20,968 nt of DNA from Lachnospiraceae bacterium (GCA_009774215.1 VSNH01000056.1:1-20968); one strand, 5' to 3'. Counted from the first letter of the stretch, positions 1-7,314 are shown. Notes: generated from the letters alone by a model not told the origin. Numbers and translations are program-made.

Positions 1-20
1 TCATGCTGTTTTATTGCCAG

Positions 21-368
21 TTATGATTGAATTTTCAAGGTGCATAGGCACTTATTCAAGTGCGAAGTTTGAGTTAAGAACTTTATCACATTCCGTGTCT
101 CAATATAATTGCTGTAGATTCTCCTCACGTCCACATTTTTTCTATAGCCCGGTTCTGGTATAAAAATTAGTTTATATGGGAGTTGTAGTTGTTTTAGCCT
201 TTCTATATCTCTTGGTTCCTTCTTAAAATGTTGAAAAGTAGAACCAATTAAATCTACCTCATATCCGTTCTCACTTAGAAAACCAGCAAGGAAACTAAAT
301 CTGCTTGTGCCGAACTCCCCCGGCAGCCACGCGTATCCCGGCGCAATAATCGCAATCTTTTTCACCAT
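21..368 (-). pseudogene. Glycosyltransferase, N-terminal fragment (truncated)
   Basis: The 115-residue product begins MVKKIAIIAPGYAWLPGEFG, followed by 'FGTSRFSFLAGFLSENGYEV', the N-terminal Rossmann half of a GT-B type (GT4-like) glycosyltransferase of EPS clusters. Such enzymes are usually near 400 residues, so about three quarters is missing. The recognisable part runs to about residue 95 (NYIETRNVIKFL); the tail after that is unrelated-looking. All three minus-strand frames close within about 60 bases of this point, so one frameshift does not explain the loss; insertion of other DNA is more likely. I start at the ATG at 368 rather than the in-frame TTG at 371 because GAGGA sits 4 nt upstream of the ATG. 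It lies 39 bp downstream of the sugar transferase gene and would be last in the operon within the window. It is probably inactive unless the missing part is supplied beyond the window edge. Confidence 0.72.
38..63 (-). repeat. Overlapping hairpins, possible mobile-element end
   Basis: The plus strand holds GCACTTATTCAAGTGC at 48-63, a perfect 6-bp stem with a 4-nt loop. It overlaps a second, mutually exclusive hairpin at 38-53 (GTGC-ATAG-GCAC core extended by two pairs). These hairpins lie just where the glycosyltransferase reading frame loses its homology. Subterminal hairpins next to a boundary are typical of IS200/IS605-type elements, but no transposase is visible within the window, so this identification is inference. 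Confidence 0.35.
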
Positions 369-407
369 CAAGTCCTCGTTATTTTATCTTCATTCCTATC
401 AACAGGC

Positions 408-1784
408 TTATTCACGCACCTTCATCAACCCCACAGCCTCCTCGCTAAACCCTTCCGTGCTCCCCGGAATAAACAATATTTTCAGAGTCAGCATAATCAG
501 CTTCAGATCAAGAAACAGGTTTCGGTTTTCTATGTAAATCAGATCAAGTCGCAGCTTATCATACGCGCTGGTGTTATACTTCCCGTAAAGCTGCGCATAC
601 CCGGTAAGACCACTTTTTACCTGCATACGGTAGGCAAACTGGGGCAGCTCCTCCGTGTAATGTGCCACATTCTCCACACGTTCTGGTCGTGGTCCCACCA
701 GTGCCATATCCCCCTTCAACACGTTGAACAGCTGCGGAATTTCATCAATACGGAAACGTCTGATTACCGCTCCCACGCGTGTGACACGATTGTCATATTT
801 GCCGCATACAAGCGCTCCGGTCTTCTCGGCATCTGCCACCATGCTGCGAAATTTGATAATTTGAAACTTTTTCCAGTTTTTTGTATACCGTTCCTGACGG
901 AAGAAGATAGCGCCTCCGTCCTCCAGCTTGATCGCAAGCATCGTTGCGAGAGAGAGCGGCAGGGTGACAATCAGCCCAAATAACGAGAGTGTGATATCCA
1001 TACTCCGCTTTAATGCAGTCATCGCCATGGATTCTTCATAGGCGTTATACTTCATAAGCGGGCTGTCGATAAAGTGCCGGTTCTCAAAGCCGTAAGCCAT
1101 AATATCCGTGATCGTCGGTGTCACATAGAAAACCTTCTTTTGGTTCATGCAGTAATACATCAGTTTCTCCCGCAGGCTGTAATCCACTTGGTAGAGGATC
1201 ACTGTCTCTGAAGCGTCAATTGCCGCTTTCATCTCCTCCATGCTTTTCCCTGCAGAAATTTGTCTGTGAATGTTAAAGAGACTCCATGGCTTGTTGTGTA
1301 TTTTTGCCAGGAATGTACTGACACTTTCATCTCCGTAAACAATGGTCGTCTCCTGTGGCGTAATATGGTTCATATAGTAGCGTTTTGCCACGAACGCCCA
1401 GGCACAGGCTGCCAGAAGCTGAATCACTGTGGTCATAAGTCCTGGCAGAATCGAAACGTATCTTCTTGCGATAAAACAACACTCCACATAGAAAATTAAA
1501 TCTGTGATCCCAAAAGCCAGAAGCTGGGAAAACACAGTTTCGCCAACTGAATACTGTGCGGGCTTATCCGCCCGATAGATTTTTACCAGTCTGGTATAGA
1601 TAAAAAGATAAAGAAGTAAGGACACTGTCCCGCCCAATCCCCTGTGCGTGCGGAAGGCATAAAGATTATAGTATGCGATCCAGACACAGGAAAAAAGCGC
1701 AAGCTGGATCCCCATGATTGAGGCTGAGGATGTTCTTGAAAAACTGTCTTTTCTGATCCGGCTTTCCCTGTGCCGTTCGTCCAT
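408..1784 (-). CDS. Polyprenyl-phosphate sugar phosphotransferase (EPS-initiating)
   Basis: A 458-residue membrane enzyme expected to transfer a sugar-1-phosphate from a UDP-sugar to undecaprenyl phosphate, the first step of EPS repeat-unit synthesis. The N-terminal part has hydrophobic segments at about 22-40, 51-66, 85-104 and 112-132, then a degenerate nucleotide-binding-like domain to about 245. The C-terminal bacterial sugar transferase domain (PF02397 type) spans about 257-458: KRSMD (259-263), a membrane-associated helix (264-285), FRQERY (295-300), FRSM (312-315), RIDEIPQLFNVLKGDM (345-360, with the Asp-Glu pair 347-348), VGPRPE (363-368) and SGLTGYAQLYGKYN (391-404). Length fits the long WbaP/EpsE-like class. 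AGGAAG lies 8 nt before the ATG at 1784. The sugar specificity cannot be read from the sequence. Confidence 0.93.
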   Translation of the reverse strand: MDERHRESRIRKDSFSRTSSASIMGIQLALFSCVWIAYYNLYAFRTHRGLGGTVSLLLYLFIYTRLVKIYRADKPAQYSVGETVFSQLLAFGITDLIFYVECCFIARRYVSILPGLMTTVIQLLAACAWAFVAKRYYMNHITPQETTIVYGDESVSTFLAKIHNKPWSLFNIHRQISAGKSMEEMKAAIDASETVILYQVDYSLREKLMYYCMNQKKVFYVTPTITDIMAYGFENRHFIDSPLMKYNAYEESMAMTALKRSMDITLSLFGLIVTLPLSLATMLAIKLEDGGAIFFRQERYTKNWKKFQIIKFRSMVADAEKTGALVCGKYDNRVTRVGAVIRRFRIDEIPQLFNVLKGDMALVGPRPERVENVAHYTEELPQFAYRMQVKSGLTGYAQLYGKYNTSAYDKLRLDLIYIENRNLFLDLKLIMLTLKILFIPGSTEGFSEEAVGLMKVRE

Positions 1785-1906
1785 ACCGCATCTTCCTTTC
1801 CGTTTTTTCGTGGTGGAAGCAAGGCATCAACCCGATCACAAAATAATTTATGCATGAGCTGATGCCTGTAACTATGAGGAGACTGAATAGTTGCAAAATG
1901 TTTTGC
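1785..1906 (-). other. Intergenic spacer with 8-bp inverted repeat
   Basis: A 122-bp gap inside the EPS operon. AGGCATCA (1822-1829) and TGATGCCT (1860-1867) form a perfect 8-bp inverted repeat with a 30-nt loop. No T-tract follows in either direction, so it is not an obvious terminator. Otherwise only the ribosome binding site of the sugar transferase is seen. Confidence 0.35.
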
Positions 1907-2533
1907 TCACGGAAGCGCAATAAACGCAACCGGTCCGTTTCCCTTGAGAATCAGAATCACATGATCCGTTCTCGATTCAGCCACATCCACTTCAATCCAT
2001 TGGCCGTTCACATATTGCCTTGCCGCAATCCTTGTGCCGTCTGGAAGTCCTTTCACATAAAAATTCACGGTGGCTGCATTAAAATTCGCAGCGGGGAACT
2101 TTACACCCACTACATTAAGCAGTCTTCCGCCAAGCAAAGCAGCCTGACTCTGCGCGCTGCTCGCAACTGCGCTGCTCACTCTGGACAGGGTTGCCGTCAG
2201 ATTGCTCGGCACACCGTTAATCAGAATCCTGCCGTCCTGTCCCACAGGCATTGCGTTTGTCACACCAGGCGCCGAGCTGACAGCGTTGTTGTAATACTCC
2301 CCGGCACTTAAGCCCCTCTGTGCCGCCGCCTGTGCATCCGATGCGTTTGCAAATCCTTCACCCGCATAAGACGGCTGTGTGCAGGAAGCTTCCACAGCTT
2401 CCGGTGGCGCCGGGACAACAATCACTTTTGTTTCTGTTTTGACCACGACAGATGTGGAAGGGGACTCTGCAGCCGACACCGTCATGGATGTAACCAGCAG
2501 GGAAGCCGTCAATAAAGCCATAAACCTTTTCAT
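1907..2533 (-). CDS. Small secreted protein of unknown function
   Basis: I do not recognise this 208-residue protein. It starts MKRFMALLTASLLVTSMTVS, a classic Sec signal peptide with likely cleavage after an Ala-rich site near residue 22-23. The mature part is rich in Ala, Ser, Val and Asn, has one Cys, and ends in what looks like a beta-rich domain (about 140-208: VNFYVKGLPDGTRIAARQYV, then DVAESRTDHVILILKGNGPV). There is no cell-wall sorting motif or membrane anchor. The AGGAGG abuts the in-frame ATG at 2542 with zero spacing and is 9 nt from the ATG at 2533, so the latter is the start. It sits between the sortase-like gene and the sugar transferase gene, so it may be an exported accessory factor in polymer handling; that is inference from position only. 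Confidence 0.8.
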   Translation of the reverse strand: MKRFMALLTASLLVTSMTVSAAESPSTSVVVKTETKVIVVPAPPEAVEASCTQPSYAGEGFANASDAQAAAQRGLSAGEYYNNAVSSAPGVTNAMPVGQDGRILINGVPSNLTATLSRVSSAVASSAQSQAALLGGRLLNVVGVKFPAANFNAATVNFYVKGLPDGTRIAARQYVNGQWIEVDVAESRTDHVILILKGNGPVAFIALP

Positions 2534-2542
2534 GATAACCAT

Positions 2543-2649
2543 CCTCCTTTCTTATTTGTTTCAGGAAATGGTATGGGCCATTTCCCGATATATATCAGCA
2601 TCCCGCAGATATGCGGAAAACGTCTCCGCGGTTCGGGATGTGGATATCC
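2543..2649 (-). promoter_or_regulatory. Structured intergenic leader before secreted protein gene
   Basis: A 107-bp spacer packed with inverted repeats: CATCCCG (2599-2605) with CGGGATG (2634-2640), enclosing GCGGA/TCCGC, and a separate perfect 8-bp pair GGAAATGG (2564-2571) with CCATTTCC (2578-2585). In the minus-strand RNA these would form a branched hairpin and then a simple hairpin about 20 nt upstream of the ribosome binding site. Neither has a U-tract, so a processing site or mRNA-stability element is more plausible than a terminator. Function is not known. Confidence 0.4.
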
Positions 2650-3435
2650 CTACTCATCCAAAATGACGCGGTCGATTTTTCCCGCTTCATCATGGATCAG
2701 CGCTCCGGCTACTACATACTGTGTGCCGTCTTCCCTCGCGTTTCCGTCAAGGGTCACCAGAAAATGGTACGGTGTCAGACCTTCCCAGCCTTCCCGAAAA
2801 TTCCGGTTCATGCTCCTTCCCATGCAGATATCTTTAAGATATGCCTTGCAGCCCTCATATGTTGTATAATCATATCTGCGTAGGATATCGCTGCTTTCGT
2901 CATAGTATGCCGCAAAGACTTCGTAGGTCAGCACATTGTCCGGCAGATAGAGATAAAATGTTTCATGCGCTGTAAAAAAATCTGCCTCTTCAAAGCGGTG
3001 CAGCTCTTTAAAAGGAGAACCCTCCTCCAGATCATCCCCGTGGATCACCGTATTAAAATCGCACATATTCATTAGGTTAGGCATTTCCGTGTACACCGCT
3101 CCCGTGGCGTTCTCGTGTCCCCATATATCATGTGTTATGTAATATTCATCCGAAACAGGGCTCTGCAAGACGGGAAGATCGATATTTGTACCGGGAATAT
3201 ACAGCCATGCAAATATATCTGGATTTTGTTCCTGCAGCATGGAAAAATCAATCTGGCCATCCGCTGCAGATTCTCCGAAAACACTCGTTTCCCCCGCTGG
3301 TTGTCCAAGCTTCCCGGCCTCCGTCTCCACTGCTTTTTCTGATTCCTGTATATTGCTGTCTGCCATACCGCAGGCCGCCGCACAAACTGCAAGTGACAGC
3401 GCTCCAAAAATAAAGACAGTTTTTCGTTTTTTCAC
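2650..3435 (-). CDS. Sortase B-like lipoprotein lacking the catalytic residues
   Basis: A 261-residue protein with a class B sortase fold. The N-terminus is a signal peptide with a probable lipobox at AAAC (Cys22), so it is likely a membrane-anchored lipoprotein. The sortase signature is clear at about 70-247: WLYIPGTNIDLPVLQ (77-91), DEYYITHD, then GHENATGAVYTEMPN. The active-site positions are changed: the His loop (normally IYGHN) reads IHGDD (131-135), the Cys strand (normally TLSTC) reads TLDGN (228-232), and the Arg strand (normally RYVV or RFVV) reads QYVV (239-242). The catalytic Cys, His and Arg are therefore all absent, while flanking residues are in frame and conserved. It starts at GTG, 3 nt after the stop of the kinase-LCP gene, with AGAGGA about 9 nt upstream. 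It may be a scaffold or polymer-binding protein rather than a transpeptidase. Confidence 0.85.
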   Translation of the reverse strand: MKKRKTVFIFGALSLAVCAAACGMADSNIQESEKAVETEAGKLGQPAGETSVFGESAADGQIDFSMLQEQNPDIFAWLYIPGTNIDLPVLQSPVSDEYYITHDIWGHENATGAVYTEMPNLMNMCDFNTVIHGDDLEEGSPFKELHRFEEADFFTAHETFYLYLPDNVLTYEVFAAYYDESSDILRRYDYTTYEGCKAYLKDICMGRSMNRNFREGWEGLTPYHFLVTLDGNAREDGTQYVVAGALIHDEAGKIDRVILDE

Positions 3436-3438
3436 GTC

Positions 3439-5661
3439 TTAATTCCTCTCTGAGACAGGATCATAAAAAATCTCCAGTATCATCTCATACAATGCCGTCT
3501 CGTCTATGTAATACTCTTCAAATTGTTCTCCCATCACGGTCTCACCCTCCAGCACATAAAAGTTATTCGATCCGCCCCTATAATCGAGTGTCTGGGAAGC
3601 CAGATATACCGCCTTATCTGCGGTGACATCCGTGACCATTACCGGCGAAGCCGCCCGGTACAGTCGCGCTATATTGAAGATGTCTTCCTTGGCGCTGATT
3701 TTTGTTTTTTCGACAAATCCTTCCAGATACTGCATCTGCCGCTCCAGCCTCCTGTCTGCGGACGCAAAGGCGTCTGTGTCGCGCCAGCGCACATAGGTGA
3801 GGGCGTCTTCTCCTTCCAGATGAACCTGCTTTCCTTCTTCAAGGAGTGGCGATTCAGAAGTCATATCCTCTAAAACTGTGACGTCCACCCCGCCCACCGC
3901 ATCGTTTAGGGATGCGGCCGCGCTAAAGTTGACCGCCGCATACCCGTGTATAGGTAATCCATAAAACAAGCGGCTGACTGCCTCCTTCTGATAGACGCAG
4001 CTTTCTTCCATTCCGTTTCCGAAACCGTGCTGGACGCATATCTGAGCGGTGACGGTATTGATATAGGCCCCCGTGTCGCTGTACATGTCGATCTGCGTCA
4101 TCGTATTGCGGTTAATACCGATAAGATCCATCTCTTTTCTGCGCGGATTCAATACAAGCAAAAACAAGGCATCTGCTTGTCCGCCATCTGTTCCCTCCGG
4201 CATTTCCTGCACGGTCTCATCCTGCTTATCAATCCCCATAAAGAGGAATGTAAGAATATCCTCATTATAAGCATAAATCTGATTCTTATATTTGACCCAA
4301 CCATCCTGCCAAACCTTTTTTTCCGCTTCCGTCGGCTGTTGCGCTGCCACAGCTGCCGAAAGACGCGGGGATCTGTCCGCTGACTGCTGTAGTCTGATTT
4401 TCCCCACGGCTCCCGCACCCAGAATGCACGCACAAGCTGTAATTGGTACAGCTGCAAAAATTCCTGCGCACAAAAGCGCTGTTCTGATGCCGCTTCTTTT
4501 CTTGCGGGAGTTTTTTCCCTTATGACGGAAATTTTTCTTTTTTCCCGCGTTTTTGGCTTCGGGACCTTTTGCTTTTTCGGAAATTTTCTTTCCCTTGTGC
4601 GCCTTCTGTGTCAATTCCGGCCAGAGATATTTCTCATCTAAAAACTGTATATCCGGTTTCTTTTTCCTGAAATTTTTTTCCCTTTTTTTAAATAGCTCGT
4701 CGGATTCTTTTTTTATTGACTGCCCACATGTTTCTATTCGCTGAAGTCTGTGCCTTTCCAGTTCCGGAGAGATTCTCTTCGGTTCCTGGTTTTCTGGCAG
4801 TACATCCCGTGTTTTATTCGGCTCCCCGGAGCCTTGTCTGCCTTCCGCTGTTACTGCCTGCTGCTTATAAGCGTTTTCCTCCCCATATCTGCCATAATAC
4901 TGCCCGTAGTATTTTCCATAATATTTGCCGTAATATCTGCCATAATATCCGTAGATGCTTCCGGTGCTCATGTCAACTTTATTCAGTATCGCGCCGAGAA
5001 CTCTACATCCCGTTTTTTCAAGCTGCTCTTTGACTTTCCTTGCAAACCGCCTGCTGATGCCATTATTCTGAATCACCAGCATGGCGCCGTCGCATTCTCT
5101 TGCCACTACCGCTGCATCAATGACACTTCCAAGCGGCGGCGTATCTACGATTATGTAATCAAACTGCCTGCGCAGGCTTAAGAGCATTTCCTTGAATTTT
5201 TCCCCGCCCAGAAGTTCACTCGGATTGGGCGGCACAGGCCCTGCAAATATCATGTGCAGATTTTGGATATTGGTCATGTGTACGACCGTTTCCAGTGTTT
5301 CTTGACCTGCCAGCACATGGATCAGGCCGTGATGCACCGCTCCGGTTTTATATCTTCCCACCAGTACGGATTTGCGCAGATCGGCATCCACCAGAACCAC
5401 TTGCTTCCCTGCCTCCGCAAACGCCCGGGCAAGTTCTACCGCCACGGAGGTTTTGCCCTCATTAGGCGTGCAGCTTGTTATGACAATCGTCCGAATATCC
5501 GAACCACACAGCTCTATGTTTGTGCGCAGTGTCTTATAAGCTTCTCTCGTTCTGTAATCGTCCTGCGTCTCAAAGCGGAGCGTAATTTCCCGCGTCACGT
5601 TAAACGCTTTCGTATCAGGCTCCCCGGAAACGCCGCGATCTATACTCCTACCCTCTTCCAT
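3439..5661 (-). CDS. BY-kinase (CpsD-like) fused to LytR-CpsA-Psr domain
   Basis: A 740-residue fusion. Residues 30-235 are a bacterial tyrosine kinase of the CpsD/CapB type: Walker A CTPNEGKTS (64-72), Walker A' VVLVDADLRK (88-97), Walker B IIVDTPPLG (170-178). A tyrosine cluster follows at 237-265 (13 Tyr, YYGK-like units), normally the extreme C-terminus. Then come a Lys-rich linker (about 266-390), one membrane segment (392-419) and an extracytoplasmic LCP domain (about 465-700) with FLFMGID, DALFLLVLNP, INRNTMTQI, LNDAVGGVDV and the Arg-rich YVRWRDTD...RRLERQ (623-642). LCP enzymes move undecaprenyl-linked polymers onto the cell wall; the kinase controls chain length through CpsC. The fusion puts the kinase inside and the ligase outside on one chain. 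Its ATG overlaps the end of the Wzz gene by 14 bp, so translation is probably coupled. Domain calls are secure; the biological consequence is inference. Confidence 0.93.
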   Translation of the reverse strand: MEEGRSIDRGVSGEPDTKAFNVTREITLRFETQDDYRTREAYKTLRTNIELCGSDIRTIVITSCTPNEGKTSVAVELARAFAEAGKQVVLVDADLRKSVLVGRYKTGAVHHGLIHVLAGQETLETVVHMTNIQNLHMIFAGPVPPNPSELLGGEKFKEMLLSLRRQFDYIIVDTPPLGSVIDAAVVARECDGAMLVIQNNGISRRFARKVKEQLEKTGCRVLGAILNKVDMSTGSIYGYYGRYYGKYYGKYYGQYYGRYGEENAYKQQAVTAEGRQGSGEPNKTRDVLPENQEPKRISPELERHRLQRIETCGQSIKKESDELFKKREKNFRKKKPDIQFLDEKYLWPELTQKAHKGKKISEKAKGPEAKNAGKKKNFRHKGKNSRKKRSGIRTALLCAGIFAAVPITACACILGAGAVGKIRLQQSADRSPRLSAAVAAQQPTEAEKKVWQDGWVKYKNQIYAYNEDILTFLFMGIDKQDETVQEMPEGTDGGQADALFLLVLNPRRKEMDLIGINRNTMTQIDMYSDTGAYINTVTAQICVQHGFGNGMEESCVYQKEAVSRLFYGLPIHGYAAVNFSAAASLNDAVGGVDVTVLEDMTSESPLLEEGKQVHLEGEDALTYVRWRDTDAFASADRRLERQMQYLEGFVEKTKISAKEDIFNIARLYRAASPVMVTDVTADKAVYLASQTLDYRGGSNNFYVLEGETVMGEQFEEYYIDETALYEMILEIFYDPVSERN

Positions 5662-6421
5662 GCATCTGGACCTTTCTCCCTTTTTTGTCGGAAGTCTTTT
5701 TCTTTTTGCTCTTGCGGCTCCCGCCTTTACCCGGATTCTCCCGCATCGGAATTAACGCCAACGTAGAAAGCTCCAGATATTTTTCGATATCCTCGGAGGA
5801 TTTGATCGTATCATCCAGAAGGAACCTTGCCAGTACTACACCGCCCACCGCCAGACAGCCGAGTATGCCGCCAAACAGCGTCCATCGCACGCAGCTTGGA
5901 GACGCTTTCTCTGTGGGGAAATTGGCTGCTTCCACCATATTGACGGCATCGATGTCCATCACATCCTCTATGTGTCTACTTGACGCTTCTCTTATGCTGT
6001 CGGCTATTGTCATTGCCGCCGCAGGATCATGATCTTTCACCGTGATGGAAATGACGCGGGTATCTTCCTGTGCGCTGACGGAGACCTTTTTCTGCAGTTC
6101 CTTATACTCCAGAGCAAGTCCCAGATTTCGGATCACCTCTTCCAGTACGTATCTGCTCCCGATCAGCTCTCTGTAATCCTTTGTAAGCTGGCTGCCCAAC
6201 TGCACATCCGAGTAGGTGACTCCCGTATTTTCGTTTTTATTTAGAATGTAGATCTTTGTGGTGGACTCATAAGTCGGTGTAATCAAGTATTTGCTGATCA
6301 GAAAAGCGGCAAGCGCCGCAAGAATACCGACTCCTAAAATGAGCCAGAACCTTCCGAGAAGTACAGCTATTATTTCCAGCAGATCAATTTCTACCGTGCC
6401 GGTTTCCCTATTCTCTTCCAT
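5648..6421 (-). CDS. Wzz/CpsC-type chain-length determinant, BY-kinase activator
   Basis: A 257-residue polysaccharide co-polymerase. It has a cytoplasmic N-terminus, TM1 at about 24-47, an external coiled alpha/beta Wzz region (about 48-178; TYESTTKIYILNKNE, then QLTKDYRELIGSRYVLEEVI), TM2 at about 181-202, and a cytosolic tail (DDTIKSSEDIEKYLELSTLA) ending in a Lys/Arg-rich stretch. In Firmicutes this protein contacts and activates the separate CpsD kinase and sets polymer length, acting as the membrane half of a split co-polymerase. Here its partner is the kinase-LCP fusion encoded immediately downstream with a 14-bp overlap. It begins 29 bp after the phosphatase gene. The upstream ribosome binding site is weak (GGAAAG 5-6 nt before the ATG), which fits coupling to the phosphatase gene. 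Confidence 0.93.
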   Translation of the reverse strand: MEENRETGTVEIDLLEIIAVLLGRFWLILGVGILAALAAFLISKYLITPTYESTTKIYILNKNENTGVTYSDVQLGSQLTKDYRELIGSRYVLEEVIRNLGLALEYKELQKKVSVSAQEDTRVISITVKDHDPAAAMTIADSIREASSRHIEDVMDIDAVNMVEAANFPTEKASPSCVRWTLFGGILGCLAVGGVVLARFLLDDTIKSSEDIEKYLELSTLALIPMRENPGKGGSRKSKKKKTSDKKGRKVQMHGRG

Positions 6422-6450
6422 CCACTTTCCACACCCTTCTTTGATCCCTT

Positions 6451-7176
6451 CTATCCATAACTGCCCTGCAAGAGCGCAACTGCATTCTCCCTGAAAATCT
6501 CTCCGCAGTATGCCTCCCCGTATTTTTTCGCTACATAGGCGGCTGCTTTTGCCATTTTGGGGGTTCTTCTCCTGTCGTCATGGCAGTCCGTACCTACAAA
6601 GCTGACAAATTCCCGTCTCAGCAGCCATTTTACATTCTGTCTACACGTCATGCCGTTTTCTCCGGTGATGCTGGAAGCATTAACCTGCAGATGACAACCC
6701 ATGTCGTACAGCTCCTCCGCTCTTACCTTCTTATCCATAAGACAGCGGTACCGCTCCACATGCGCTAAAATAGGTACATAGCCTTCCGCGAGCAGATTAT
6801 ATGCTGCCTCACGGATATAGGCATAATTCTCCGCCGGGCTGAATTCCACCAGAACACAAGCTGATCCCGCCATCGTAAACGCCCTTTCTTCCCGAAGCGC
6901 TCCGATGACATCCGAACTGTAATAAACCTCGTTACCCAGATAAAGACGGGTGGAAATCCCCGCTGCATCCTTCAGTTTCTCCAGCTGATATAACGCCCTT
7001 CTCACGGTCTCGGGCCGTGAATTATGTCGCATGGGTTTATAGTGGGGCGTCAAAATGATTTCTTGTATTCCCTCCGCCTGTGCTTGTCTCAGCATCTTCA
7101 AAGCCATTGCAGAATTTTTGGCCCCATCATCCAGACCGGGCAGGATGTGGGCATGTATGTCTATATAAGAGTTCAC
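6451..7176 (-). CDS. cpsB: CpsB/YwqE-type PHP tyrosine-protein phosphatase
   Basis: A 241-residue manganese-dependent phosphatase of the PHP fold that dephosphorylates the BY-kinase and so resets EPS assembly. All metal-site motifs are present: DIHAHILPGLDDG (6-18), TPHY (43-46), GNEVY (81-85), EF (111-112), LAHVERY (137-143), VNASS (165-169) and GTDCHDD (195-201). It is full length for the family. The start is a GTG at 7176 with GGTGA about 10 nt upstream; an early start is supported because DIHAH must be retained. It is the first gene of the EPS operon, preceded by the promoter at 7286-7314. Confidence 0.95.
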   Translation of the reverse strand: MNSYIDIHAHILPGLDDGAKNSAMALKMLRQAQAEGIQEIILTPHYKPMRHNSRPETVRRALYQLEKLKDAAGISTRLYLGNEVYYSSDVIGALREERAFTMAGSACVLVEFSPAENYAYIREAAYNLLAEGYVPILAHVERYRCLMDKKVRAEELYDMGCHLQVNASSITGENGMTCRQNVKWLLRREFVSFVGTDCHDDRRRTPKMAKAAAYVAKKYGEAYCGEIFRENAVALLQGSYG

Positions 7177-7254
7177 GATCTGTCACCGTCCAAAAAATTC
7201 TGCTCCAACCAATATTAGGGCGTCCATCTTCCACAATATGTATCAAGAATCAGA

Positions 7255-7283
7255 CGCACTAACAATGTCAGTGCGATTTTTTT
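7255..7283 (-). promoter_or_regulatory. Stem-loop at predicted 5' end of EPS mRNA
   Basis: CGCACT (7255-7260) and AGTGCG (7270-7275) form a perfect 6-bp stem with a 9-nt loop. With transcription of the EPS operon starting near 7279, the hairpin would begin a few nucleotides into the mRNA, preceded by a short A-rich stretch. On the plus strand it is followed by ATTTTTTT and would resemble a terminator, but no plus-strand gene lies upstream. Confidence 0.45.
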
Positions 7284-7285
7284 CT

Positions 7286-7314
7286 ATAATAACACTATAA
7301 ATTTGTTTTAACAA
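7286..7314 (-). promoter_or_regulatory. Predicted SigA-type promoter of the EPS operon
   Basis: Read on the minus strand: -35 TTGTTA (7309-7314), 17-nt spacer, -10 TATTAT (7286-7291). The -10 matches the consensus at 5 of 6 positions and the -35 at 4 of 6. The region is very AT-rich. The implied start is near 7279, giving a leader of about 100 nt before the GTG of the phosphatase gene. Confidence 0.6.

Noticed and set aside
1666..1929. Open frame on the minus strand between the secreted protein and sugar transferase genes
   Set aside because: It overlaps the start of the well-supported sugar transferase in another frame, has no clear ribosome binding site and no recognisable domain.
2738..2765. 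Frameshift hiding the catalytic Cys of the sortase-like protein
   Set aside because: The reading frame and conserved flanks (FLVTL before, YVVAGAL after) continue without interruption, and His and Arg positions are changed too.
4862..4965. Tandem DNA repeat or CRISPR-like array
   Set aside because: The near-repeats are codons of the tyrosine cluster (YYGK units) of the kinase; there are no spacers.
7255..7283. Plus-strand intrinsic terminator
   Set aside because: The stem and T-tract look right, but no plus-strand transcription unit precedes it; a 5' leader hairpin of the EPS transcript explains it better.
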